A stretch of 10,791 bases of DNA from an uncultured Collinsella sp. (GCA_934654835.1 CAKUGY010000030.1:1-10791); one strand, 5' to 3'; positions 1-8,525 are shown, counted from the first letter of the stretch. The notes: generated from the sequence alone by a model not told the origin. Program-made: numbers and translations.

Positions 1-5
1 GTCGC

Positions 6-35
6 AGCCCCGACCCGCGGTCACGAGCGGGGGCT
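6..35 (+). terminator. Possible terminator of a gene left of the window
   Basis: AGCCCC (6-11) can pair with GGGGCT (30-35), and an inner CGC can pair with GCG after a four-base bulge. The following bases (cctgtcgttt) hold only a weak T-tract. No coding region runs in from the left edge, so this may be the end of the preceding transcription unit. The bulge and poor T-run make the call weak. Confidence 0.25.
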
Positions 36-95
36 CCTGTCGTTTCCGTGCCCTCGGATTGGGTCATAGTGTCTGTCTGCGCCAAAACATCGGCG

Positions 96-125
96 TTGCC
101 GGCGGGCCTTTTCGTTTGCTACTAT
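96..125 (+). promoter_or_regulatory. Sigma-70-type promoter of the 162-residue hypothetical gene
   Basis: A -35 box TTGCCG (96-101) and a -10 box TACTAT (120-125) are 18 bp apart, and TGC just before the -10 makes it an extended -10. Transcription would start near 132, leaving a leader of about 26 nt before the ATG at 158. This placement is the main reason to reject the longer reading frame that opens at 59, upstream of the promoter. Confidence 0.55.
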
Positions 126-157
126 CACAGGGATGGAGACGACGATGGGAGCGAGAC

Positions 158-646
158 ATGCCTCTTCATGAGAATCCCGAGCTCAAGAGGGAGAGCTTCG
201 AGTCCCTGCTCATGGCCGAGCTCGTGGGCCTCGGCACCACGATGTGCGCCGCGATGGACGCAAATCCAGGATTTGTGCCCTGCAGCCATGCGTTTGACGT
301 GCTTCTCGAGGGCCTCGAGGCGGCAGCGGTCCCTGCTCCCTTAGAGATCCTCCGCGAGCAGGCAGATAAGGTCCACGCGCGCAGCGAGCACATCGCAGAG
401 CACCGCGGCGTGCCCCGTGGAGCCGTGACCTGCCCGTATGCCGGCCCTGGTAGGGAGCCGATCGCGGATGCCGTCTCAAGTGTCAAGATGGCCGCGTGCG
501 CCGTTGAAGACTCCGGCTGCGAGAACGAGGAAGCCTGCGTGGCCATCGCACGCGCGCTTGCTGGCATTGGCGACCCGCACTCAGATGCCGCCGCGGTTGC
601 GGAGCAGGCCGCCGAGGCCCTTCGCCTGGCTCATCAGTTCGACTAG
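158..646 (+). CDS. Hypothetical protein, 162 residues, soluble, cysteine-containing
   Basis: The frame is open from 59, but the ATG at 158 is preferred because GGGAGCGAG lies just upstream as a ribosome binding site and the promoter at 96-125 would cut off the earlier start. The product has no signal peptide or membrane segment and looks mainly helical (ELKRESFESLLMAELVGLG near the N-terminus, alanine-rich helices at the C-terminus). Six cysteines are visible, three of them close together in the stretch with AACAVEDSGC and EEAC; they are not spaced like a known iron-sulfur or zinc motif. I do not recognise the family. It appears monocistronic: 140 bp of repeat-like sequence separates it from the next gene. 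That it is coding is supported by its promoter, ribosome binding site and codon use; its function is unknown. Confidence 0.72.
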   Translation: MPLHENPELKRESFESLLMAELVGLGTTMCAAMDANPGFVPCSHAFDVLLEGLEAAAVPAPLEILREQADKVHARSEHIAEHRGVPRGAVTCPYAGPGREPIADAVSSVKMAACAVEDSGCENEEACVAIARALAGIGDPHSDAAAVAEQAAEALRLAHQFD

Positions 647-685
647 GCTCGCCGCGGCTAGTGGACGCACCTCGCAGTAAGGAGG

Positions 686-735
686 ACTAGTCATTGGGGA
701 CGTTCCTTTTGTGCCGGCACTTGGGGACACTCCTT
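686..735. repeat. Tandem TTGGGGAC..TCCTT repeat around a GTGCCGGCAC palindrome
   Basis: TTGGGGACGTTCCTT (694-708) and TTGGGGACACTCCTT (721-735) match at 13 of 15 positions with a 27-bp period. Between them lies the perfect palindrome GTGCCGGCAC (711-720), and just before them the palindrome GACTAGTC (686-693). The arrangement resembles an extragenic repeat unit rather than a promoter. The same GGGAC core recurs in other intergenic spaces of this window. Confidence 0.5.
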
Positions 736-858
736 GCGCCAAACCTGTCTTCCCGTCCCCGGCTCGCCCTATGCTTTACTGAGATAAAGTGAACGCGCAG
801 ATTCGTAACCCGCTCGCAACCGTTCTATGGCACGATATTGAACGAATGTATGCTATGC

Positions 859-885
859 GCCCGAGCCTTTCGGGCAGAGTGGGAG
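859..885 (+). promoter_or_regulatory. Leader hairpin and ribosome binding site deciding the hydratase start
   Basis: GCCCGA (859-864) and TCGGGC (870-875) form a perfect 6-bp stem with a 5-nt loop, followed by GGGAG (881-885) five bases before the ATG at 891. No comparable Shine-Dalgarno sequence precedes the GTG at 789 or the ATGs at 846 and 855. The simplest reading is an untranslated leader, possibly with some control of initiation by the hairpin. Confidence 0.4.
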
Positions 886-890
886 ACAGA

Positions 891-3191
891 ATGGTCAAGC
901 TGTACGAGGACGGCATCTACCTGCGTGGTGGCAGCGAGGTTGTGCCTGCGGCCGAGGCCGCGGAGCGCGGCATTGCTCAGACGCCCGAGGATGCCAAGCG
1001 CGGCACCATCGCGTATTCGATTCTTCAGGCACATAACACGTCGGGCGACCCCGAGGCGCTCAAGATTCGCTTCGACGCCATGGCGAGCCACGATATCACC
1101 TTCGTCGGCATTATCCAGACGGCGCGCGCTTCGGGCATGGAGCAGTTCCCGCTGCCCTACGTGCTTACCAACTGCCACAACTCGCTGTGTGCCGTGGGCG
1201 GCACCATCAACGAGGACGACCATGTCTTTGGCCTCTCGGCTGCCAAGAAGTACGGCGGTATCTTCGTCCCGCCCCACATCGCGGTCATCCACTCCTTTAT
1301 GCGCGAGAACTTCGCCGGTTGCGGCAAGATGATCCTGGGCTCCGACTCGCACACCCGCTACGGCGCCCTGGGTACCATGGCCGTGGGCGAGGGCGGCGGC
1401 GAGCTGGCCAAGCAGCTGCTGCGCGATACCTACGACGTCGCCTATCCCGGCGTCGTGGCGATCTACCTCACGGGTGCCCCGCGTCCCGGCGTCGGCCCGC
1501 ACGACGTGGCGCTCGCCATCATCCGCGCTGTCTTTGCCAAGGGCTACGTTAAGAACAAGGTCATGGAGTTCGTAGGCCCCGGCATCGCGAGCATGACGAC
1601 CGATTACCGCAACGGCGTTGACGTCATGACCACCGAGACCACCTGCCTGTCGAGCATCTGGGCCACCGACGAGGACACGCACGCGTTTTTGACCATGCAC
1701 GGCCGCGGCGACGACTACCGCGAGCTCAAGCCCGCCGATGTCGCTTACTACGACGGCTGCGTCGAGGTCGACCTGTCGAGCATCAAGCCCATGATCGCGC
1801 TGCCGTTCCATCCTTCCAACGGTTTTGAGATCGACGAGCTCAACGAGAACCTCGAGGATATCCTGCACGAGGTCGAGCTCGAGGCTGCCAAGATCGGCGA
1901 GGGCAAGACGCGCTTTAGCCTGCTCGACAAGATTGTCGACGGCAAGCTGCATGTGCAGCAGGGCGTTATCGCTGGCTGCTCGGGCGGCAACTACGACTCC
2001 GTGGTGCAGGCGGCCCGCGTGCTCAAGGGCGCCAACACCGGCTGCGGCGAGTTCTCGCTGTCGGTCTACCCCACGAGCCAGCCCGTGGCGCTCGAACTCA
2101 CGCGCCGCGGCTATATCTACGATCTTATGGAGGCCGGCGCGATCGTGCGCACGGCGTTCTGCGGTCCGTGCTTTGGCGCCGGCGACACGCCCGCCAACAA
2201 CGGCCTTTCGATCCGCCACACTACGCGCAACTTCCCCAACCGCGAGGGTTCCAAGCCGGGTAATGGCCAGCTGAGCGCCGTGGCCCTGATGGACGCCCGC
2301 TCCATTGCGGCGACGGCTGCCAACGGCGGCATCCTGACGCCGGCGACCGACCTGCCCGAGGAGACCTGGGACGAGGCCTGCGAGTACACCTTTGACGACG
2401 CGCCGTACAAGAAGCGCGTGTATTGGGGCTTTGGCAAGGCTGAGCCTGCCGACGAGCTGGTCGAGGGCCCCAACATCAAGCCATGGCCCGCGATGGAGCC
2501 GCTCGGCGACGACATTCTGCTCAAAGTGTGCTCCAAGATCATGGACCCGGTCACCACGACCGACGAGCTCATTCCCTCGGGCGAGACGAGCTCCTTCCGC
2601 TCCAATCCGCTGGGCCTGGCTGAGTTTACGCTCAGCCGCCGCGACCCTGCCTACGTGGGCCGCTCCAAGGAGGTCGACGCCGTGGAGAAGCGCCGCGTTG
2701 CCGGCGAGGCCGCGGGCGATCTTGCCGCGCTCGATGCCGAGCTTGCCGGTGTGTTTGAGGCGCTGGCCGGCGCGGGCGTCGCGGCCGACGCCAAGGCGAC
2801 CGAGTACGGTTCCATGCTCTACGCCAAGAAGCCGGGCGACGGCTCTGCCCGTGAGCAGGCCGCGAGCTGCCAGCGCGTGATCGGCGGCCTGGCCAATATC
2901 GTCCACGAGTACGCCACCAAGCGTTATCGCTCCAACGTGATGAACTGGGGCATGGTGCCCTTCCAGATGGAGGCCGAGCCCAACTTTGAGGTGGGCGACT
3001 ACGTCTTCGTGCCGGGTATCCGCGCGGCGCTCGATGGTGACCTCAAGAACATCGCTGCCTACGTGGTACGTGCCGACGGTGCGGTTGAGCAGATTGAGCT
3101 CTACATTGCCGACATGACCGCCGAGGAGCGCGCCATCGTCAAGGCCGGCTGCCTGATCAACTACAACAAGTTCAAGGCCGCTGCCGAGTAA
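891..3191 (+). CDS. Aconitase-family hydratase (YbhJ-like)
   Basis: This is a member of the aconitase / isopropylmalate isomerase superfamily, expected to be a cytosolic [4Fe-4S] hydro-lyase. With the ATG at 891 it has 766 residues, close to the family size; a GTG at 789 in the same frame would add 34 residues but lacks a ribosome binding site. Visible motifs: GSDSHTRYG (150-158), like the GTDSHT substrate and catalytic loop of aconitase; GCSGGNYD (362-369), matching GSCTNS with cluster ligand C363; CGPCFGAGD (424-432), matching CGPCIG with cluster ligands C424 and C427; and GDGSAREQAAS (649-659), matching GEGSSREHAA of the swivel domain with catalytic serine 652 and substrate arginine 654. 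ATKRYRSNVMNWGMVPF further on corresponds to the end of the swivel domain. All key residues are present, so it should be active. The substrate cannot be read from sequence; citrate/isocitrate is possible, but YbhJ-like proteins form a separate branch often annotated only as hydratase. No TCA-cycle or leucine genes are adjacent. Confidence 0.93.
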   Translation: MVKLYEDGIYLRGGSEVVPAAEAAERGIAQTPEDAKRGTIAYSILQAHNTSGDPEALKIRFDAMASHDITFVGIIQTARASGMEQFPLPYVLTNCHNSLCAVGGTINEDDHVFGLSAAKKYGGIFVPPHIAVIHSFMRENFAGCGKMILGSDSHTRYGALGTMAVGEGGGELAKQLLRDTYDVAYPGVVAIYLTGAPRPGVGPHDVALAIIRAVFAKGYVKNKVMEFVGPGIASMTTDYRNGVDVMTTETTCLSSIWATDEDTHAFLTMHGRGDDYRELKPADVAYYDGCVEVDLSSIKPMIALPFHPSNGFEIDELNENLEDILHEVELEAAKIGEGKTRFSLLDKIVDGKLHVQQGVIAGCSGGNYDSVVQAARVLKGANTGCGEFSLSVYPTSQPVALELTRRGYIYDLMEAGAIVRTAFCGPCFGAGDTPANNGLSIRHTTRNFPNREGSKPGNGQLSAVALMDARSIAATAANGGILTPATDLPEETWDEACEYTFDDAPYKKRVYWGFGKAEPADELVEGPNIKPWPAMEPLGDDILLKVCSKIMDPVTTTDELIPSGETSSFRSNPLGLAEFTLSRRDPAYVGRSKEVDAVEKRRVAGEAAGDLAALDAELAGVFEALAGAGVAADAKATEYGSMLYAKKPGDGSAREQAASCQRVIGGLANIVHEYATKRYRSNVMNWGMVPFQMEAEPNFEVGDYVFVPGIRAALDGDLKNIAAYVVRADGAVEQIELYIADMTAEERAIVKAGCLINYNKFKAAAE

Positions 3192-3206
3192 CACATCTAC
3201 TTGTCC

Positions 3207-3280
3207 GCCCGGGGCTTACCCTTTCCCGCCCGCTCACGCGCTTCGCGAGGGTCGCGTTCGGCAAAGGGTAAGCCCCGGGC
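3207..3280. repeat. Perfect 18-bp inverted repeat after the hydratase
   Basis: Arms at 3207-3224 (GCCCGGGGCTTACCCTTT) and 3263-3280 are exact reverse complements, separated by 38 nt. The loop can form an inner stem, CGCG-ctt-CGCG. It starts 15 bp after the hydratase stop. No T-run follows on either strand, so it is not a standard intrinsic terminator; it looks like an extragenic palindromic element, though it may still end or stabilise the mRNA. Confidence 0.65.
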
Positions 3281-3336
3281 TACGTTCATGCGTCTTCGTT
3301 GGGTCTTGAGGGACGCTAAAAATAGACTTGCTTGAA

Positions 3337-3363
3337 GCCGCCTCTTTTATTGGGGCGGCATCT
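3337..3363 (+). terminator. Possible weak terminator downstream of the hydratase
   Basis: GCCGCC (3337-3342) pairs with GGCGGC (3354-3359) around an 11-nt loop, followed by ATCTTTG. The stem is short and the T-tract poor. The hairpin at 3372-3406, followed by TTTT, is the better terminator for the same transcript. Confidence 0.25.
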
Positions 3364-3371
3364 TTGTTCGG

Positions 3372-3607
3372 ACCACCACAAAGGGGACAGGCACCCTTGT
3401 GGTGGTTTTTGTTTGTCTCGATCTGTAACAGGCAGACCCTTGTTTGCCGAGTAGTTGTTACAGATCAAGATAAACGGTCGACTGCCAGCCCCTCTGTCTC
3501 GATCTGTAACATCTGAGACCGAAAATGGCCGCTAAATGTTACAGATCGAGACAGTTGCCACCAGAGCCGAAAACCACCACAAAGGTGCCTGTCCCCTTCG
3601 TGGTGGT
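3372..3607. repeat. Composite palindromic repeat element, copy A (MITE-like)
   Basis: This 236-bp element is bounded by 24-bp terminal inverted repeats (3372-3395 and 3584-3607) with one mismatch; each begins ACCACCAC and contains GGGGACAGGCACC. Four hairpins lie inside: 3372-3406, with an ACCACCACAA/TTGTGGTGGT stem followed by TTTT; 3411-3475, with 20-bp arms and two mismatches; 3495-3553, with perfect 18-bp arms starting TGTCTCGATCTGTAACA; and 3573-3607, with 13-bp arms and one mismatch. On the minus strand the last hairpin is followed by TTTTCGG and could terminate the minus-strand gene ending at 3632. No protein is encoded. Its bounded structure and the second copy at 5179 suggest a non-autonomous mobile or REP-type element; the mobilising enzyme is not in the window. 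Confidence 0.75.
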
Positions 3608-3631
3608 GGGGCGGCATTTTAATGAACGTCC

Positions 3632-4300
3632 CTACAGGATTTCATCCGGGCTGGCGGGTTTGGTTGTTTTGGGAATGCCGAGCTTGGATGAGACGAAATC
3701 GTCAACATTGCCTTTGATTCCATCTTTGGTGTAGACGGTGACCATATAGGTGCTATGCCCGAATTCACTCTTGTTGCGCATCGCCCAGGCCTGCCAGTAG
3801 GCGGCCCTGCCTCGCCCTTCTATTTTTCCGATACGGTGGAGTTCTGTTCGCTTCAACTTCTGGTCGTTGTCGATGAATCGGCCTACCTCCTCGGTGAGCC
3901 CACACTGTTCGAGCAGCTTGTCGAGGACTTGGTTCATGTGGTGCTCGCTGGCGTTTGGCGCGTAGTCGTAAGCGAGAGTAATGGAGGCAAGGGGCTGGTC
4001 GTAGAGCAGACAGTTCGCCGCCGGAGGTTCAAGGCTGAAATATGGGGAGCATCCGTCAATCTGGCCGAGCAGCCGTAACTTTGACTGCCAACTTCCGGTG
4101 GGAATTGCTTCTTCATAGAACACGCCGCGGCAGATAAAGGAGAGCGAGGTGGCGCGCGAACCGGCGTCGACCATCCCGCATAGATCGAAGGGCGAGGCGA
4201 TACCAAGGGAAAAGGGCGCAACGACGATAAGGACGAGCATCAAGATGGGCACGGTGAGAATGGCGATGGCTTTACGGCCGGTGGAACGAGACGGCTTCAT
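3632..4300 (-). CDS. Hypothetical membrane-anchored protein, 222 residues
   Basis: The start at 4300 is well supported: AAGGAG sits five bases before the ATG, and the longer frame opening at 4366 has nothing comparable. A basic N-terminus (KPSRSTGRK) is followed by a hydrophobic segment at about residues 11-34, ending IASPFDLCG. This could be a signal anchor or an uncleaved signal peptide, placing most of the protein outside the membrane. The remainder has five cysteines (41, 57, 84, 97, 133), which could form disulfides outside the cell. A lysine/arginine-rich stretch lies near residues 145-165 (QKLKRTELHRIGKIEGRGR). No catalytic motif or known family is recognised. It is transcribed divergently from the gene at 4499 and ends 24 bp from the edge of repeat copy A. 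Base composition looks less GC-rich than in the neighbouring hydratase and clpB, which fits an accessory gene. Confidence 0.72.
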   Translation of the reverse strand: MKPSRSTGRKAIAILTVPILMLVLIVVAPFSLGIASPFDLCGMVDAGSRATSLSFICRGVFYEEAIPTGSWQSKLRLLGQIDGCSPYFSLEPPAANCLLYDQPLASITLAYDYAPNASEHHMNQVLDKLLEQCGLTEEVGRFIDNDQKLKRTELHRIGKIEGRGRAAYWQAWAMRNKSEFGHSTYMVTVYTKDGIKGNVDDFVSSKLGIPKTTKPASPDEIL

Positions 4301-4370
4301 ATTCGCTCCTTGAGACGAAGGGCTGTCAAGGACGAGACGATAGAAATGAATATCCTCGGATAACAATTCA

Positions 4371-4398
4371 ATTCTAACCCCATAACGATCAAGAACAA
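4371..4398 (-). promoter_or_regulatory. Promoter of the minus-strand membrane-anchored gene
   Basis: On the minus strand a -35 box TTGTTC (4393-4398) and a -10 box TAGAAT (4371-4376) are 16 bp apart. Transcription would begin near 4364 and give a leader of about 63 nt before the ATG at 4300. The palindrome CGAATTCG (4405-4412) lies just upstream, between this promoter and the divergent one, and could be part of a shared operator. Confidence 0.4.
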
Positions 4399-4428
4399 CA
4401 ATATCGAATTCGTTGGGGTGGACTCTAT

Positions 4429-4458
4429 TTCCTGAATACTGTCTGTAAACGGTATCAT
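4429..4458 (+). promoter_or_regulatory. Promoter of the plus-strand membrane-anchored gene
   Basis: The -10 box TATCAT (4453-4458) matches consensus at five of six positions. A weak -35 box TTCCTG (4429-4434) lies 18 bp upstream. The predicted transcription start near 4465 leaves only about 7 nt before the ATG at 4472 but about 34 nt before the GTG at 4499, which favours the latter as the translation start. Confidence 0.4.
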
Positions 4459-4498
4459 TAGCTCAACAGACATGGGCCAGTTTGTGGGGTGTTTTGCT

Positions 4499-5170
4499 GT
4501 GAGACGTTCTACCCGTATTGGATTGATTGCCTTGGCGCTGGTAGCTACTGCAATTGGCGTGGGCGTTGTTGGCATGGCGTTTCTGCCCGCTGCGGTGACG
4601 GAACCGGTGGTCAAGCCTGTGACTCAATCAGTCGAATTCCTGACCGGCGATGCCAAGCCCGAGACCATTACCGTCGATTTTGATGAGCAGCCGGCGGTGC
4701 TAGGGATTAGCAATTACCCGCGCATCCAGCTTGGAGCTATGCGCTACACCATGGATGCGGGTCTGATTCACAAAGCATCTGAGTTACTCAAGGGTAAAAC
4801 CTTTAAGCGTTGGTACGGATATGCGTCCTATCGGGCAAAAGCGAATGACATGGTTGGCGGGTGTCACTCATCCATCGAGCTGGACACTGCGAACGGCGCC
4901 AAGCTATGTGATGTCTCGTACGATCCGGGTTGCGAGGGCAATGAGGGTCCGGGCATCTACATCATGGACGGCGATGCGGCCTATGTCATGGAGGGCGACC
5001 AGACCGAGCTCAACGATTTTATGGGCCAGTGTATCCAAGATGCCTATAAACAGACCTGCTTGCCTGACCCGCAAACCGCACGTGATAGTGGGTCTGCCCG
5101 TACATGGTTGTTCGAAGACGAGATGCCCTGGAGCGACGAGTCGGGAAGCACGAGCTCGTCAAGTAAATAG
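4499..5170 (+). CDS. Hypothetical membrane-anchored protein, 223 residues
   Basis: Two starts are possible in this frame. The ATG at 4472 has no ribosome binding site and would sit almost on the predicted transcription start. The GTG at 4499 has GTGGGGTG (4484-4491) seven bases upstream and is preferred. The product starts RRSTR, then has a hydrophobic segment at about residues 7-30, so it is probably anchored with its bulk outside. The outer part has five cysteines (122, 137, 145, 178, 187), the motif YGYASYRAK, an acidic stretch GIYIMDGDAAYVMEGD, and an acidic, serine-rich C-terminus ending STSSSSK. No known domain is recognised. It is divergent from the gene at 3632-4300, of similar size and layout; I see no convincing sequence similarity between the two beyond the basic RST-containing N-terminus. 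The stop codon is 8 bp from repeat copy B. Confidence 0.72.
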   Translation: MRRSTRIGLIALALVATAIGVGVVGMAFLPAAVTEPVVKPVTQSVEFLTGDAKPETITVDFDEQPAVLGISNYPRIQLGAMRYTMDAGLIHKASELLKGKTFKRWYGYASYRAKANDMVGGCHSSIELDTANGAKLCDVSYDPGCEGNEGPGIYIMDGDAAYVMEGDQTELNDFMGQCIQDAYKQTCLPDPQTARDSGSARTWLFEDEMPWSDESGSTSSSSK

Positions 5171-5178
5171 AGACCGCA

Positions 5179-5359
5179 ACCACCACGAAGGGGACAGGCA
5201 CCTTCGTGGTGGTTCGGTTTGTCTCGATCTGTAACAGGTAGACGCTTATTTGCCGAGTAACTGTTACAGATTGAGACAAACCACCGGCTGCCAGCCCCTT
5301 TGTCTCGATCTGTAACATCTTGGATCGAAAACGGCCGCTAGATGTTACAGATCGAGACA
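5179..5359. repeat. Composite palindromic repeat element, copy B
   Basis: This is a second copy, in the same orientation as copy A. It has three hairpins in the same order: 5179-5213, with a perfect 13-bp stem and loop ggacaggca; 5216-5282, with 22-bp arms and one G-T pair; and 5301-5359, with perfect 20-bp arms beginning TGTCTCGATCTGTAACA. Spacers such as ctgccagcccc and cggccgcta are also shared. Unlike copy A it lacks the closing inverted ACCACCAC hairpin, so it is shorter or truncated on the right. The first hairpin begins 8 bp after the stop codon at 5170 and probably ends that transcript, although the T-run after it is interrupted. Confidence 0.75.
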
Positions 5360-5406
5360 TTCAAGCGCCGGGTGCCGCGGTGCGCCGACGAATCTCAGCC
5401 CTATCC

Positions 5407-5458
5407 TTCAATCACTCAGAAAATCTTATATATAGAGACTTAGATTTGTGTATAAGAT
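5407..5458 (+). promoter_or_regulatory. clpB promoter with an overlapping inverted repeat
   Basis: A -35-like TTCAAT (5407-5412) is followed after 16 bp by TATATA (5429-5434); TATAGA at 5431-5436 is an alternative -10. ATCTTATA (5423-5430) and TATAAGAT (5451-5458) form an 8-bp perfect inverted repeat with a 20-bp spacer that covers the -10 and the expected transcription start near 5441. That is a typical position for a repressor site. It matches neither the HAIR consensus of HspR nor the CIRCE consensus of HrcA. The region is much more AT-rich than its surroundings. Confidence 0.45.
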
Positions 5459-5497
5459 CGCTTAAAGCTGGCAACAATACTTCTCGAACAACGTGAA

Positions 5498-5529
5498 GCC
5501 GCCCCGTAGGGTGGCCGCCCCAAGAGAGG
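5498..5529 (+). promoter_or_regulatory. clpB leader hairpin and ribosome binding site
   Basis: GCCGCCC (5498-5504) pairs with GGGTGGC (5509-5515), including one G-U pair, around the loop CGTA. AGAGAGG (5523-5529) follows, with seven bases between it and the ATG at 5537, so it is a good ribosome binding site and fixes the start. The hairpin does not include the ribosome binding site, so a thermosensor role is not shown. Confidence 0.4.
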
Positions 5530-5536
5530 TGATTCC

Positions 5537-8161
<2,625 letters not shown>

Positions 8162-8164
<3 letters not shown>

Positions 8165-8190
8165 ATTTTTGGGACATGCCTTAAAATCTA
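8162..8190. repeat. Small inverted repeat containing the clpB stop codon
   Basis: TAGATTTT (8162-8169), whose first three bases are the clpB stop codon, is repeated inverted as AAAATCTA (8183-8190) around a 13-nt loop containing GGGACATGCC. It precedes the strong terminator and may be another GGGAC-type extragenic repeat. Confidence 0.35.
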
Positions 8191-8216
8191 CCTTTTGAGC
8201 TTTCGAGCCGAACGCT

Positions 8217-8254
8217 AAGGGCGACGGATCCAATTGGGTCCGTCGCCCTTTTTT
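8217..8254 (+). terminator. Intrinsic terminator of clpB
   Basis: A 15-bp stem, AAGGGCGACGGATCC (8217-8231) with its complement at 8236-8250 (one T-G pair), closes a 4-nt AATT loop and runs directly into TTTT. It is a classic Rho-independent terminator 53 bp after the clpB stop. The A-run on the left side is too short for an efficient reverse terminator. Confidence 0.9.
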
Positions 8255-8306
8255 CGTGCGACAATCGATGATGTCGAACGTGAGTACATGGCAAGGAGAT
8301 ATGCAG

Positions 8307-8501
8307 ATGAAAGACGAGACCAAGACGAACGCGCCGGCGACCGATGCCGCGCCCGCCGCACCCAAGCCTGCGCCCAAGCCGGCCCCAAAGCCGCGCGACC
8401 CCTACATCCGCGCCGAGAACGAGGACGACGATGGCTACGATCCCTACAGCGATCGCCGCCCCGAGCGCGAGCCACTATTCGAAGCCGACCCCTGGCGCTG
8501 A
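8307..8501 (+). CDS. Small proline-rich acidic protein, 64 residues
   Basis: AAGGAG (8293-8298) lies eight bases before the ATG at 8307, the best-spaced start in this frame; ATG 8301 is too close to it and the frame opens only at 8256. An extended -10 TGCGACAAT (8257-8265) just after the clpB terminator may drive it, though no good -35 is visible. The protein begins with an alanine/threonine stretch, has a PKPAPKPAPKP repeat (about 19-29), then an acidic aromatic tail with DPYIRAENEDDDGYDPYSD and the C-terminus EADPWR. It has no signal peptide, membrane segment or cysteine and is probably disordered. No family is recognised. The good ribosome binding site and non-random tail support a real gene; the Pro-Lys repeat alone would not. 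Confidence 0.62.
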   Translation: MKDETKTNAPATDAAPAAPKPAPKPAPKPRDPYIRAENEDDDGYDPYSDRRPEREPLFEADPWR

Positions 8502-8525
8502 GTGCCACCCAAAAGGCCACCAATA

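Noticed and set aside
825..3194. A 789-codon open frame on the minus strand opposite the hydratase
   Set aside because: It is a GC-rich antisense shadow of a gene with clear aconitase motifs; its translation is low-complexity (rich in V, H, R, G, L) and shows no known domain.
3351..3617. TGGGGCGGCAT at 3351-3361 and 3607-3617 as a target-site duplication of copy A
   Set aside because: The right copy abuts the element but the left one is 10 bp away from it and overlaps the arm of another hairpin, so the fit is imperfect; chance is possible.
3328..3734. Two short plus-strand open frames in and next to repeat copy A
   Set aside because: They translate palindromic repeat DNA and the antisense of the gene at 3632-4300, and have no ribosome binding site.
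3416..5359. CRISPR-like appearance of the repeated TGTCTCGATCTGTAACA motif
   Set aside because: The copies come as inverted pairs forming hairpins, with irregular spacing and related spacers, and no cas gene is present.
5498..5529. RNA thermometer in the clpB leader
   Set aside because: The visible hairpin leaves the ribosome binding site unpaired, and no alternative stem hiding it was found by eye.
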